A DNA stretch of 64,000 nt from Streptomyces sp. A 4/2 (GTDB taxonomy: Bacteria; Actinomycetota; Actinomycetes; Streptomycetales; Streptomycetaceae), in the NCBI RefSeq assembly GCF_940670765.1, contig NZ_CALNVW010000011.1, forward strand, positions 1 to 64,000. Direction: 5' to 3'. A program made the position numbers and the translations under genes. This document shows positions 40,839 to 50,178 of this stretch, piece after piece (position 1 is the stretch's first letter; the number at the start of each line of letters is the position of its first letter). Below the pieces are notes generated by a model, which ran no database searches, was not told the origin of the DNA, and saw nothing but the letters and a program-made list of their open reading frames with translations.

Positions 40839-41223
40839 TCATGTCGGCATCGCTACGGGACTTCGGTGCTCTGCGGGACCGACGGGCGAACAGCCGGCCG
40901 GCGGAGACGACGACGTAGAGCACGACCGCCACTCCGAGCGCGAGGTCGAGCCAGTCATGGCCCGCTCCCGTGAGGAGTGCGGTCCACGCCCGGTACCCCG
41001 CGACGGATCCGGCGACCATCAGCAACACCGTCGCGGTGATGTGCAGCGCCCGCGCGGCCTTGGGCCGCCGGTCCTTGAGCAGGTCGGCACCCGCACCGAG
41101 TGCGAGCCATGGAGCGAAGGCGTGGTGGGGCTCCAGCCGTCCCGACCCGATGGCGTCCGCGATGTTGATCAGGACTCCGATCGAGCCGACGGCCAGAACA
41201 CCCTGGGACATACGGAAGGTCAT
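40828..41223 (-). CDS. Four-helix membrane protein of unknown function
   Basis: 131 residues from ATG 41223 (TTG 41232 is possible). Hydrophobic segments lie near 7-22, 34-44 (short), 60-78 and 90-110. The last 20 residues are basic (RRSRRAPKSR). No motif is recognised. It overlaps the 3' end of the SGNH hydrolase by 11 bases on the opposite strand. Confidence 0.6.
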   Translation of the reverse strand: MTFRMSQGVLAVGSIGVLINIADAIGSGRLEPHHAFAPWLALGAGADLLKDRRPKAARALHITATVLLMVAGSVAGYRAWTALLTGAGHDWLDLALGVAVVLYVVVSAGRLFARRSRRAPKSRSDADMISG

Positions 41224-41337
41224 GGCGGCCAAACGTGAGCGGCAGTGGATCGGTCCTCATTGTCACAGGTCCGGCGACGGGCGGTATGTCCGGCTCGGTC
41301 GCCGGTGTCCCGGCGTCGCGCACGGCCTCACCCGGGT

Positions 41338-41371
41338 GGTGGGCCGCCCGCGACTTCCCGGGCGGCCCACC
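41338..41371 (-). terminator. Hairpin after pccE
   Basis: GGTGGGCCGCCCG pairs with CGGGCGGCCCACC across an 8-base loop (13-bp stem). It lies 31 bases beyond the pccE stop codon and ends the carboxylase operon. Confidence 0.75.
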
Positions 41372-41401
41372 CGGCACATCTGCAACTCCTGGAACAGGGC
41401 C

Positions 41402-41611
41402 TCAGCCCGGCCAGTACGTACGCGCCCAGGCGCGCGGACCCGGCTGCGGTATCCGGGCGCGGCCGATCCGCGCCGGGTCGGACCACCCCTCGGGCGGCAC
41501 CGGCGCGCCGGACGGCGGGTCCACTGCCGCGGCGGCGCGCGCCTGGACCACCGCCACGGCGGCGGCCAGTTCCTCCGGGGTCGGGTTGCCCCGTACGACC
41601 TTGATCATCAT
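41402..41611 (-). CDS. pccE: Acyl-CoA carboxylase epsilon subunit
   Basis: 69 residues from ATG 41611. MIKVVRGNPTPEELAAAVAV is the signature of actinobacterial AccE/PccE proteins, and WSDPAR and the C-terminal WARTYWPG are typical. It binds the alpha/beta subunits and boosts carboxylase activity. It lies 44 bases downstream of the beta-subunit gene on the same strand. Confidence 0.9.
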   Translation of the reverse strand: MMIKVVRGNPTPEELAAAVAVVQARAAAAVDPPSGAPVPPEGWSDPARIGRARIPQPGPRAWARTYWPG

Positions 41612-41655
41612 CGAGCCCTCCGTGGATCGGTGGAGTACGGACCGGACGCGAGGTC

Positions 41656-43239
41656 CTAGAGCGGGATGTTGCCGTGCTTCTTCGGCGGCAGGGACTCCCG
41701 CTTCGTCCGCAGCTGACGCAGCCCGCGCACGATGTGCCGCCGGGTCTCGGACGGCATGACCACCGCGTCGACGTAGCCGCGCTCGGCCGCGACGTACGGG
41801 TTGAGCAGGGCGTCCTCGTACTCGGAGATCAGCTCGGCGCGGGTCTCCTCGGCGTTCTCGGCGGCGGCGATGGTGCGGCGGTGCAGGATGTTCACCGCGC
41901 CCTGTGCGCCCATCACCGCGATCTGCGCGGTCGGCCAGGCGACATTGAGGTCGGCGCCCAGGTGCTTGGAACCCATCACGTCGTACGCGCCGCCGAAGGC
42001 CTTGCGGGTGATCACCGTGATCAGCGGGACGGTCGCCTCGGCGTACGCGTAGATCAGCTTGGCGCCCCGGCGGATGATCCCGCCGTACTCCTGGTCGACC
42101 CCCGGCAGGAAGCCGGGCACGTCCACGAAGGTGATGACCGGGACGTTGAACGCGTCGCAGGTCCGCACGAAACGGGCGGCCTTCTCGCTCGCGTCGATGT
42201 CGAGACAACCCGCGAACTGCATCGGCTGGTTGGCGACGATGCCGACCGGATGCCCCTCGACCCGCCCGAAGCCGGTGATGATGTTCGGCGCGAACAGCGC
42301 CTGGGTCTCCAGGAATTCGGCATCGTCCAGCACGTGCTCGATGGCCGTGTGCATGTCGTACGGCTGGTTCGCGGAGTCCGGGATGAGGGTGTCCAGCTCG
42401 CGGTCCTCGTCCGAGGTCTCCAGGTCCGCCTCCTCGGGGAAGACGGGCGGCTCGGAGAGGTTGTTCGAAGGGAGGTAGGACAGCAGCGACTTGACGTACT
42501 CGATGGCGTCCTTCTCGTCGCCCGCCATGTGGTGCGCCACCCCGGAGGTGGTGTTGTGCGTACGGGCGCCGCCCAGCTCCTCGAAGCCCACGTCCTCACC
42601 GGTGACGGTCTTGATGACGTCCGGGCCGGTGATGAACATGTGCGAGGTCTGGTCGACCATCACCGTGAAGTCGGTGATCGCGGGGGAGTACACCGCGCCG
42701 CCGGCGCACGGGCCGACGATCAGACTGATCTGCGGGATCACACCGGAGGCGTGCACATTGCGGCGGAAGATCTCGGCGAACAGGCCGAGCGCCACCACAC
42801 CCTCCTGGATACGGGCGCCGCCGCCGTCGTTGATCCCGATGATCGGGCAGCCGGTCTTCATCGCGAAGTCCATGACCTTCACGATCTTCTCGCCGTACAC
42901 CTCGCCGAGCGAGCCGCCGAAGATGGTGAAGTCCTGCGAGTACACACAGACCGGACGGCCGTCGACCGTGCCGTACCCGGTGACCACGCCGTCGCCGTAC
43001 GGCCGGTTCTTCTCGATGCCGAAATTGGTCGAACGGTGCCGGGCGAACTCGTCCAGCTCGACGAAGGAACCCTCGTCGAGCAGCAGTTCCACCCGCTCAC
43101 GGGCGGTCAGTTTTCCCTTGGCGTGCTGCTTCTCCACCGCGCGCGCCGACCCGGCGTGCGTCGCCTCGTCGATGCGGTACTGAAGATCCGCGAGCTTCCC
43201 CGCGGTGGTGTGGACGTTGATCTCTTCCGGCTCGGACAT
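41656..43239 (-). CDS. pccB: Propionyl/acyl-CoA carboxylase beta subunit
   Basis: 527 residues from ATG 43239. It is a full carboxyltransferase: [40 protein letters not shown], the oxyanion-type [25 protein letters not shown], and the second half [16 protein letters not shown] and [19 protein letters not shown]. Asp or Cys specificity at the residue that separates acetyl- from propionyl-CoA carboxylases (Asp in GSKHLGAD region) points to propionyl-CoA. It uses carboxybiotin made by the AccA2-type subunit. birA is divergent, 117 bases away. Confidence 0.95.
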   Translation of the reverse strand: MSEPEEINVHTTAGKLADLQYRIDEATHAGSARAVEKQHAKGKLTARERVELLLDEGSFVELDEFARHRSTNFGIEKNRPYGDGVVTGYGTVDGRPVCVYSQDFTIFGGSLGEVYGEKIVKVMDFAMKTGCPIIGINDGGGARIQEGVVALGLFAEIFRRNVHASGVIPQISLIVGPCAGGAVYSPAITDFTVMVDQTSHMFITGPDVIKTVTGEDVGFEELGGARTHNTTSGVAHHMAGDEKDAIEYVKSLLSYLPSNNLSEPPVFPEEADLETSDEDRELDTLIPDSANQPYDMHTAIEHVLDDAEFLETQALFAPNIITGFGRVEGHPVGIVANQPMQFAGCLDIDASEKAARFVRTCDAFNVPVITFVDVPGFLPGVDQEYGGIIRRGAKLIYAYAEATVPLITVITRKAFGGAYDVMGSKHLGADLNVAWPTAQIAVMGAQGAVNILHRRTIAAAENAEETRAELISEYEDALLNPYVAAERGYVDAVVMPSETRRHIVRGLRQLRTKRESLPPKKHGNIPL

Positions 43240-43356
43240 CGGGATGCGGCTCCCTGGGAATCGGGCGGCTGGCGGGGTGTTCGGCTACTGGCACGTAGCG
43301 TATCGGCGCTGGTGCGCCTCGGCAGTGCGTCGTTTGCCACACCTACTGTGGGTTGC

Positions 43357-44208
43357 ATGACGTCATCGGATGTACCTGACAATCGCTGGTCGGACCTGGA
43401 GCGCCCGCCGCTGAACGTGTCCGCCCTACGCCGTGCGCTGGTGCGGCCCGGGTCGCTGTGGACCTCGCTCGACGTGGTCGCCACCACCGGGTCCACCAAC
43501 TCCGACCTCGCGGGCCGGGCGGCGGAGCTCGACGAGGGCGCCGTCCTGGTGGCCGAGGAACAGAGCGCCGGACGCGGACGGCTGGACCGGCAGTGGTCGG
43601 CGCCCGCCCGCTCCGGGCTCTTCCTCTCCGTACTCCTCAGGCCGGGACCGCAGGTGCCCCTCCAGCTCTGGGGGTGGCTGCCGCTGCTCACCGGGGTCGC
43701 CGTGGCCACCGGACTGTCCCGGGCGGCGGGCGTCGACACCGCGCTGAAGTGGCCGAACGACCTGCTGGTCACCGTCGGCGGCACGGAGCGCAAGGCGGGC
43801 GGCATCCTCGCCGAGCGCGCCGGGGACGACGCCGTCGTGGTCGGCATGGGCCTCAACGTCTCGCTCCGCGAGGACGAACTGCCCGTCCCCACCGCGGGCT
43901 CCCTGGCCCTGGCCGGGGCGGTCTCCACCGACCGGGACCCGTTGCTGCGGGCCGTGCTGCGCTCGCTGGAGCAGTGGTACGGCGACTGGCGCGCGGCGGG
44001 CGGCGACCCGCGGGACTCCCGGCTCCAGGAGGCGTACACGGCGGGCTGCGCGACGCTGGGCCGCAAGGTCAGGGCCGAACTGCCCGGTGACACCGAACTG
44101 GTCGGGGAAGCGGTCGCCGTCGACGGCGACGGCAGGCTCGTGGTGGCCGGTGAGGACGGCATGCAGGCGGTCGGTGCGGGTGACATCGTGCACTTGCGAC
44201 CGGTCTGA
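43357..44208 (+). CDS. birA: Biotin-[acetyl-CoA-carboxylase] ligase
   Basis: 283 residues from ATG 43357. It has the biotin/ATP site VAEEQSAGRGRLDRQW (the GRGR loop), LKWPNDLLV and the late KAGGILAE, plus the C-terminal SH3-like domain. There is no N-terminal helix-turn-helix, so it is an enzyme only and not a repressor. It biotinylates the carrier domain of AccA2. TACTGT at 43344-43349 lies 7 bases before the ATG with no ribosome-binding site, suggesting leaderless mRNA. Confidence 0.93.
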   Translation: MTSSDVPDNRWSDLERPPLNVSALRRALVRPGSLWTSLDVVATTGSTNSDLAGRAAELDEGAVLVAEEQSAGRGRLDRQWSAPARSGLFLSVLLRPGPQVPLQLWGWLPLLTGVAVATGLSRAAGVDTALKWPNDLLVTVGGTERKAGGILAERAGDDAVVVGMGLNVSLREDELPVPTAGSLALAGAVSTDRDPLLRAVLRSLEQWYGDWRAAGGDPRDSRLQEAYTAGCATLGRKVRAELPGDTELVGEAVAVDGDGRLVVAGEDGMQAVGAGDIVHLRPV

Positions 44209-44328
44209 GAGCGACAGGCACGTGAGCTACGGCACACCTGCCGTATGGTTGAGGCGATCCGCGGCAGATCAGCGCCGCGACAGCCAGATCGGCAGGGCAG
44301 TGCGCAGGGAATGGGCAGGAGGCGGCAG

Positions 44329-45474
44329 GTGACCGTCGACGACAACTCGTCCGGCGCGGGTGAGGAGCCCCCTTCTTCTCCGTACCGCACTCCGCACCAT
44401 GAGGTCGATCACACCGCGGAGCCCTCCGACGATCCGCTGGCCATCCGGCTCGAACAGCTGATCCTCGGCGCCGACCGCCGCTACACCCCCTTCCAGGCCG
44501 CCCGCACGGCCGGTGTCTCGATGGAGCTGGCCTCCCGCTTCTGGCGGGCCATGGGCTTCGCCGACATCGGCCAGGCCAAGGCGCTCACCGAGGCGGACGT
44601 ACTGGCGCTGCGCCGCCTCGCCGGACTCGTCGAGGCCGGGCTGCTGAGCGAGCCGATGGCCGTGCAGGTCGCCCGGTCGACCGGGCAGACCACCGCCCGG
44701 CTGGCCGAGTGGCAGATCGACTCCTTCCTGGCGGGTCTGACCGAGCCGCCGGAGCCGGGGATGACCCGCACCGAGGTCACGTACCCCCTGGTGGAGCTGC
44801 TGCTGCCGGAGCTGGAGGAGTTCCTGCGCTATGTGTGGCGGCGCCAGCTCGCCGCCGCGACCGGGCGGGTGGTGCAGGCCGCGGACGACGAGGAGATGGT
44901 CGACCGCCGCCTGGCGGTGGGCTTCGCCGACCTCGTCGGCTTCACCCGGCTGACCCGCCGGCTGGAGGAGGAGGAGCTGGGCGAGCTGGTCGAGGCGTTC
45001 GAGACGACCTGCGCCGACCTGGTCGCCGCACACGGCGGCCGGCTCATCAAGACCCTCGGCGACGAGGTGCTGTACGCGGCGGACGACGCCGGTACGGCCG
45101 CCGAGATCGCGCTGCGGCTCATCGAGACCATGGGCAACGACGAGACGATGCCCGAGCTGCGCGTCGGTATCGCGTTCGGCACGGTCACGACCCGGATGGG
45201 CGATGTGTTCGGTACGACGGTGAACCTGGCCAGCAGGCTGACCTCGATAGCGCCCAAGGACACGGTGCTGGTGGACGGGGCGTTCGCCGAGGAGCTGGGG
45301 CGCACGGCGGACGCGCCGGTCTCCGAGGCGGAGGCGGCGGCCGAGGCCGAACGCGCGAAGAAGAACGGCGAGGAGGCGCCCTCGTACCGCTTCGCACTCC
45401 AGCCGATGTGGCAGCGGCCGGTGCGCGGGCTGGGCGTGGTCGAGCCGTGGCTGCTGACCCGCCGCAGTACCTGA
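44329..45474 (+). CDS. cya: Class III adenylate cyclase
   Basis: 381 residues from GTG 44329, chosen for GGAGG 7 bases upstream. An N-terminal helical regulatory part (about 1-190, with an HTH-like stretch FQAARTAGVSMELASRFW) precedes the catalytic domain: VGFADLVGFTRLTRRLEEEE with metal Asp, HGGRLIKTLGDEVLYA, and GDVFGTTVNLASRL. It makes cAMP from ATP; in S. coelicolor the orthologue of this length affects germination and development. TATGGT at 44244-44249 is a candidate -10. Confidence 0.93.
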   Translation: MTVDDNSSGAGEEPPSSPYRTPHHEVDHTAEPSDDPLAIRLEQLILGADRRYTPFQAARTAGVSMELASRFWRAMGFADIGQAKALTEADVLALRRLAGLVEAGLLSEPMAVQVARSTGQTTARLAEWQIDSFLAGLTEPPEPGMTRTEVTYPLVELLLPELEEFLRYVWRRQLAAATGRVVQAADDEEMVDRRLAVGFADLVGFTRLTRRLEEEELGELVEAFETTCADLVAAHGGRLIKTLGDEVLYAADDAGTAAEIALRLIETMGNDETMPELRVGIAFGTVTTRMGDVFGTTVNLASRLTSIAPKDTVLVDGAFAEELGRTADAPVSEAEAAAEAERAKKNGEEAPSYRFALQPMWQRPVRGLGVVEPWLLTRRST

Positions 45475-45530
45475 CGCCTGCGGTACGGGTCTGACGTCTG
45501 CGGCACGGGGCCTGACGCTGGCGGTACGGG
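45471..45530. repeat. Three 20-bp repeats after cya
   Basis: CTGACGCCTGCGGTACGGGT, then CTGACGTCTGCGGCACGGGG and CTGACGCTGGCGGTACGGG follow in phase, starting at the cya stop codon and ending just before the echA promoter. Confidence 0.8.
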
Positions 45531-45547
45531 CTGGCTATCGTGCGCGG

Positions 45548-46381
45548 ATGACCTCTGAGATCTCAGATACTGAAACAGGCGCGGGGCAGACGGGCGCGGA
45601 GCAGCGGTACGGCGAGTTCGTCGCCGTGCGCCGGCACGGTCACGTCGCCGAGCTGGTCCTGGACCGGCCCAAGGCGATGAACGCGGTGTCCACCGCGATG
45701 GCCCGGTCCATCGCGGTGGCCTGCGCGGCGCTGTCGGCGGACGGCTCGGCGCGGACCGTGGTGGTCACCTCCACCCACGACCGGGCCTTCTGCGTGGGCG
45801 CCGACCTCAAGGAGCGCAACTCCTTCACCGACGCCGAGCTGGTGCGGCAGCGGCCCACGGCCCGTGCCGCGTACACCGGCGTACTGGAACTGCCCATGCC
45901 GACGGTCGCCGCCGTGCACGGGTTCGCACTCGGCGGCGGTTTCGAGCTGGCGCTGGCCTGCGATCTGATCGTCGCGGACGCGACGGCCGTGGTCGGGCTG
46001 CCCGAGGTGTCGGTCGGGGTGATCCCCGGCGGTGGCGGTACGCAGCTGCTGCCCCGGCGGGTCGGTGCGGCCCGCGCGGCCGAGCTGGTCTTCACCGCCC
46101 GGCGTGTACAGGCGGCCGAGGCAAGGGAGTTGGGGCTGGTGGACATCCTGGCCGAGGACGCCCGTACGGAGGCGCTGGAGCTCGCGGGCCGGATCGCGGC
46201 GAACTCACCGGTCGGGCTGCGCGCGGCCAAGCGGGCGCTGCGGCTGGGGCACGGGCTGGACCTGCGGGCCGGTCTGGAGGTCGAGGACGCGGCCTGGCGC
46301 TCGGTGGCCTTCTCCGGGGACCGGGCGGAAGGCGTCGCGGCCTTCAACGAGAAGCGGACGCCGCAGTGGCCGGGGGAGTAG
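45548..46381 (+). CDS. Enoyl-CoA hydratase/isomerase family protein
   Basis: 277 residues from ATG 45548. Crotonase fold: LDRPKAMNAVST, DRAFCVGADLKERNSF (CoA-binding GADL loop), then AVHGFALGGGFELALACDLI with the oxyanion Gly and GLPEVSVGVIPGGGGTQLL with one catalytic Glu (LPEV). The second Glu position is also likely retained (GFELALA). It probably hydrates 2-enoyl-CoAs in the cytosol. TATCGT at 45536-45541 lies 6 bases before the ATG, consistent with leaderless transcription. It is next to the GGDEF and hutH genes in the conserved block. Confidence 0.9.
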   Translation: MTSEISDTETGAGQTGAEQRYGEFVAVRRHGHVAELVLDRPKAMNAVSTAMARSIAVACAALSADGSARTVVVTSTHDRAFCVGADLKERNSFTDAELVRQRPTARAAYTGVLELPMPTVAAVHGFALGGGFELALACDLIVADATAVVGLPEVSVGVIPGGGGTQLLPRRVGAARAAELVFTARRVQAAEARELGLVDILAEDARTEALELAGRIAANSPVGLRAAKRALRLGHGLDLRAGLEVEDAAWRSVAFSGDRAEGVAAFNEKRTPQWPGE

Positions 46382-46518
46382 CCGGAGGGGTTGCGGGAGG
46401 AGTGCCCGGAGGAGTTGCGAGAGGGGTGGCCGGAGGGGGGCCGGGACTGGAGTCCGGCATGTCACGTTCTGTGACGTATAACTGCTCAAAAGCCGCGCAT
46501 CGTACTTAAGCTGGAGCA

Positions 46519-47649
46519 ATGGGTGACGATGTGCGGCTGCGGGCCGTGGTGACGCTTGCGCAGGCCATGGCCTCGGCGCACACCCCTCGTGCGTCCTGGC
46601 GGGCGGCCACGGCGGGGGCGTGCGACGCGCTGGGCGGGACCTTCGCCGCGCTCTCCGTCTGGGAGCGGGAGCTGGGGCAGCTGAAGGTGCTGGCCAATGT
46701 GGGCGAGCGGGCCGCGGGCGAGGCCGAGTTCCCCGAGGCCGAGACCTACCCGGTGAATCACTTCCCGGAGATCGCGGAGTTCCTGCACGAGCGGTGGGCG
46801 AGCGGGGGCGAGCCCAACGCCTGGGTGGAGACGGCCGACGGCCCCGCCGAGGGCTCGGCGGGCTACTGCCACCAGCGGGTGGCCGCGCTGCGCAGGCGGG
46901 GGCGCGGCAGCTGTGTCGTCGCGCCGATAGTGCTGCGCGGCCGGGCCTGGGGCGAGCTGTACGTGGCCAGGCCGGTGGGGGTGCCGGTCTTCGACCGGGA
47001 CGACGCGGACTTCGCGACGGTGCTGGCCGCGGTGGTGGCGGCGGGCCTCGCGCAGACGGAACGGCTGGAAGAGGTCAGGAAGCTGGCCTTCACCGACCCG
47101 CTGACCGGCCTCGCCAACCGCCGGGCGGTCGACATCGGCCTCGACGCCGCGGTGGAGCGCTTCCGGGCGGACGGCACCGTGGTCAGCCTGATGGTCTGCG
47201 ACCTCAACGGACTGAAGCAGGTCAACGACACCCACGGTCACGCGGTCGGTGACCGCCTCCTGGAACGCTTCGGCTCGGTCCTCTCGGTGTGCGGGGCGAT
47301 GCTCCCGGGGGCGCTGGCGGCGCGGCTGGGCGGCGACGAGTTCTGCCTGCTCGCGGTGGGGCCGGGGGCGGACGAGGTGATCCGGGTCGCGGAGGAGCTC
47401 TGTGTACGGGCGGGCGAGCTGGAGCCGGGCGACGGGGTGGCCTGCGGGGTCGCGTCCACCGGAGACCCGATCGGCCCGCTGCGCTCGGCCCGCAGGCTCT
47501 TCCGGCTGGCGGACGCGGCCCAGTACCGGGCGAAGGCGGCCCGGTCGTCGAGGCCGGTGGTGGCGGGGCGGGACGGAGCGGTGGTGCGGCTGGCGGACAC
47601 GCCTTCGCCGACGGGGGACCGGCGGCGGATACGGGGCAAGCGGTCCTGA
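46519..47649 (+). CDS. GAF-GGDEF diguanylate cyclase
   Basis: 376 residues from ATG 46519 with GGAG upstream. The N-terminal half (about 1-175) has GAF-like features (AATAGACDALGGTFAALSVW, VVAPIVLRGRAWGELYVARP). The GGDEF domain starts at KLAFTDPLTGLANRRAVD, with the phosphate-binding DLNGLKQVNDTHGHAVGD and an intact active-site motif LGGDEF. No RxxD inhibitory site is evident. It should make c-di-GMP from GTP, which in Streptomyces binds BldD and represses sporulation. It is soluble, with no membrane segment. Confidence 0.92.
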   Translation: MGDDVRLRAVVTLAQAMASAHTPRASWRAATAGACDALGGTFAALSVWERELGQLKVLANVGERAAGEAEFPEAETYPVNHFPEIAEFLHERWASGGEPNAWVETADGPAEGSAGYCHQRVAALRRRGRGSCVVAPIVLRGRAWGELYVARPVGVPVFDRDDADFATVLAAVVAAGLAQTERLEEVRKLAFTDPLTGLANRRAVDIGLDAAVERFRADGTVVSLMVCDLNGLKQVNDTHGHAVGDRLLERFGSVLSVCGAMLPGALAARLGGDEFCLLAVGPGADEVIRVAEELCVRAGELEPGDGVACGVASTGDPIGPLRSARRLFRLADAAQYRAKAARSSRPVVAGRDGAVVRLADTPSPTGDRRRIRGKRS

Positions 47650-47681
47650 GGCGGGCGGGGGTGCGGCCGGCCTCGGGGGCT

Positions 47682-47770
47682 CCGCCCCCGGACCCCCGCT
47701 CCTCAATCGCCGGAGGGGCTTGAAGGTGTCCTCGATCGCCGGAGGGGCTGATGTATCGCCGGAGTGGCTG
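47682..47770. repeat. Extragenic palindrome plus three TCGCCGGAGGGGCT units
   Basis: GGGGGCTCCGCCCCCGG and CCCCGCTCCTCAA precede three copies of ATCGCCGGAGGGGCT-type sequence at about 47706, 47734 and 47754. It lies between the GGDEF and hutH genes and resembles the element at 30162. Confidence 0.6.
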
Positions 47771-47815
47771 TTGTGTGTAAGGGGCGCCCCCACGCAGCAG
47801 TGGTGACAGGTTGGG

Positions 47816-47838
47816 ATTCAGTACGTAGGCTTCTGAAT
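47816..47838. promoter_or_regulatory. ATTCAG-N11-CTGAAT dyad before hutH
   Basis: The six-base arms are exact complements, and the second arm ends directly at the hutH ATG. A repressor bound here would block transcription or translation initiation. The regulator is unknown. Confidence 0.4.
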
Positions 47839-49383
47839 ATGGATATGCATACAGTCGTCGTGGGAACGTCCGGCACCACCGCCGACGACGTCCTCGCCGT
47901 CGCCCGCGGCAACGCCCGTGTCGAGCTCTCCGCCGAGGCCCGTACCGCCCTCGCCGCCGCCCGCGAGATCGTGGACGCGCTGGCCGCCAAGCCCGAGCCG
48001 GTGTACGGCGTCTCCACCGGGTTCGGTGCGCTCGCCTCCCGGCACATCAGCCCCGAGCTGCGCGCCCAGCTCCAGCGCAACATCGTGCGCTCGCACGCCG
48101 CCGGCATGGGCCCGCGGGTGGAGCGCGAGGTCGTGCGGGCGCTGATGTTCCTGCGGCTCAAGACCGTCTGCTCCGGGCACACCGGCGTACGGCCCGAGGT
48201 CGCGCAGACCATGGCCGACATCCTCAACGCCGGAATCACCCCCGTGGTGCACGAGTACGGCTCGCTCGGCTGCTCCGGCGACCTGGCCCCCCTCTCGCAC
48301 TGTGCGCTGACCCTGATCGGTGAGGGCGAGGCCGAAGGCCCCGACGGCGAGGTGCGGCCCGCGGCCGAGCTGCTCGCCGCAGCGGGCATCGCCCCCGTCG
48401 AGCTGCGCGAGAAGGAGGGCCTGGCCCTCCTCAACGGCACCGACGGCATGCTCGGCATGCTCGTCATGGCCATCGCCGACCTCAAGAAGCTCTACACCTC
48501 GGCCGACATCACCGCCGCCCTGTCGCTGGAGGCGCTGCTCGGTACCGAGAAGGTCCTCGCGCCGGAACTGCACGCCATCCGCCCGCACCCCGGCCAGGGC
48601 GCGGCGGCGGCCAACATGCTGAAGGTGCTCGACGGGTCCGGGCTCACCGGCCACCACCAGGACGACGCCCCGCGCGTCCAGGACGCCTACTCCGTGCGCT
48701 GCGCCCCGCAGGTCAACGGCGCGGGACGGGACACCGTCGACCACGCCCGTACCGTCGCCGAGCGCGAACTCGCCTCCGCCGTGGACAACCCCGTGGTGCT
48801 TCCCGACGGCCGCGTCGAGTCGAACGGGAACTTCCACGGGGCGCCCGTGGCGTACGTACTCGACTTCCTGGCCATCGCCGCCGCCGACCTCGGTTCCATC
48901 GCGGAGCGCCGTACCGACCGGCTGCTCGACAAGAACCGTTCGCACGGGCTGCCGCCCTTCCTGGCCGACGACGCCGGTGTCGACTCGGGCCTGATGATCG
49001 CCCAGTACACCCAGGCCGCGCTGGTCAGCGAGATGAAGCGGCTCGCGGTTCCGGCGTCCGTCGACTCGATCCCGTCCTCCGCGATGCAGGAGGACCATGT
49101 GTCGATGGGCTGGTCGGCGGCGCGGAAGCTGCGTACCGCCGTCGACAACCTGACCCGGATCATCGCGATCGAGCTGTACGCGGCCACCCGCGCCGTCGAG
49201 CTGCGCGCGGGGCTGTCGCCCGCCCCGGCCAGCAGCGCGGTCATCGAGGCCGTGCGCAAGGCGGGCGTCGAGGGTCCTGGACCCGACCGCTTCCTGGCAC
49301 CCGATCTCGCCGCCGCCGACGCCTTCGTCAGGGACGGGGGCCTGGTCAGGGCCGCGGAGACCGTGACGGGTCCGCTCGACTGA
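47839..49383 (+). CDS. hutH: Histidine ammonia-lyase
   Basis: 514 residues from ATG 47839 (or ATG 47845). YGVSTGFGALASRHISPELR, the MIO triad and later LLDKNRSHGLPPF and SVDSIPSSAMQEDHVSMG are all typical. The MIO-forming triad is Cys145-Ser146-Gly147 (GSLGCSGDLAPL), not the common Ala-Ser-Gly; Streptomyces histidases share this, from memory. It deaminates histidine to urocanate, the first step of the hut pathway. The other hut genes are not in this window. It ends with a strong hairpin. Confidence 0.93.
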   Translation: MDMHTVVVGTSGTTADDVLAVARGNARVELSAEARTALAAAREIVDALAAKPEPVYGVSTGFGALASRHISPELRAQLQRNIVRSHAAGMGPRVEREVVRALMFLRLKTVCSGHTGVRPEVAQTMADILNAGITPVVHEYGSLGCSGDLAPLSHCALTLIGEGEAEGPDGEVRPAAELLAAAGIAPVELREKEGLALLNGTDGMLGMLVMAIADLKKLYTSADITAALSLEALLGTEKVLAPELHAIRPHPGQGAAAANMLKVLDGSGLTGHHQDDAPRVQDAYSVRCAPQVNGAGRDTVDHARTVAERELASAVDNPVVLPDGRVESNGNFHGAPVAYVLDFLAIAAADLGSIAERRTDRLLDKNRSHGLPPFLADDAGVDSGLMIAQYTQAALVSEMKRLAVPASVDSIPSSAMQEDHVSMGWSAARKLRTAVDNLTRIIAIELYAATRAVELRAGLSPAPASSAVIEAVRKAGVEGPGPDRFLAPDLAAADAFVRDGGLVRAAETVTGPLD

Positions 49384-49396
49384 CGACTGACGCGAC

Positions 49397-49441
49397 AAGA
49401 CGCCTGACGCCTGACGCCTGACGCCTGGCGTCAGGCGTCTT
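49397..49441. terminator. 15-bp hairpin after hutH
   Basis: AAGACGCCTGACGCC pairs with GGCGTCAGGCGTCTT across a loop that contains two further TGACGCC units. It also contains the stop codon of the small secreted protein gene on the opposite strand. Confidence 0.8.
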
Positions 49442-49646
49442 ATGGCAGCGGAGCAGTACGTGCGGGGCCGCCCGGGGCATCGTCGCCCGGGGCGGCGCTG
49501 TCCCGGGGTGCGGTCGTGTGCTGCCGGGCGTGCGCCGGCGCAGCCGCTCGCGGGCCGTCCTCGGCGTGCGCGGAGGGGACGAACGACAGGGCGCAGAGCA
49601 CGGTTCCCGCGGCAACGGCGGTCAACAGCGGTCGGCGGGTGGACAC
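49440..49646 (-). CDS. Small secreted peptide
   Basis: 68 residues from GTG 49646, with GGGAGA 7 bases upstream. A Sec signal STRRPLLTAVAAGTVLCALS ends with PSAHA, and the ~40-residue mature chain is Ala/Pro/Gly/Asp-rich with two His. No family is recognised. Its 3' end overlaps the hutH terminator. Confidence 0.6.
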   Translation of the reverse strand: MSTRRPLLTAVAAGTVLCALSFVPSAHAEDGPRAAAPAHARQHTTAPRDSAAPGDDAPGGPARTAPLP

Positions 49647-49758
49647 AGGATCGATCTCCCTTGCTGCACAGGCGAATTGGCCCCGTTGGGCGCCGATGCT
49701 AGTGAAAGCAGCGGGTCGCGGGAAAGACGCAGCGGCCCGGAGCCTTACGCTCCGTCGC

Positions 49759-50115
49759 ATGGCCAACGAAGAAACATCCCGATATGTGCGACTCAAGGTG
49801 GAACTGGTGCTGGAGGTGCACGACGCCCCGGCGCTCTGCGAAGCGGCGCTCGAACGGATCGCGGACGACGCGGAAGGGCTCCAGCCCGGCATGCTGGGCG
49901 AGGACAGGACGCATGCCGAGGCGGCGGTCAGGGAAGACGCCGCAGAGGCGGTCGCACACCTGGTGGACCCGCTCGACCTGATCGGGGACCTGCCGGGAGT
50001 GGAGCTCGTCCAGGCAGGCTGGGCGAGTGAGCAGATCGACTACGACCCCGATTCGCTGGAATGGGACCTGGACGAGGAAGATGTGCCGGACGGCGACGCG
50101 GATGTGACACCGTAA
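49759..50115 (+). CDS. Conserved actinobacterial hypothetical protein
   Basis: 118 residues from ATG 49759. It starts YVRLKVELVLEVHDAPALCE and has an acidic tail (EWDLDEEDVPDGDADV); no membrane helix or cysteine triad is seen. The pattern is of a small cytosolic alpha/beta protein of unknown role. TACGCT at 49746-49751 is 7 bases before the ATG and no ribosome-binding site exists, so it is probably leaderless. A 26-bp palindrome ends the gene. Confidence 0.7.
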   Translation: MANEETSRYVRLKVELVLEVHDAPALCEAALERIADDAEGLQPGMLGEDRTHAEAAVREDAAEAVAHLVDPLDLIGDLPGVELVQAGWASEQIDYDPDSLEWDLDEEDVPDGDADVTP

Positions 50116-50152
50116 CTCCGTTACGCGACAAGGCGTGTACGGAGCGACGCGT

Positions 50153-50178
50153 CCCGGGGTGCGGTACCGCACCCCGGG
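50153..50178. terminator. 26-bp perfect palindrome
   Basis: CCCGGGGTGCGGT and its exact complement meet without a loop, 38 bases after the preceding stop codon. Confidence 0.7.
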
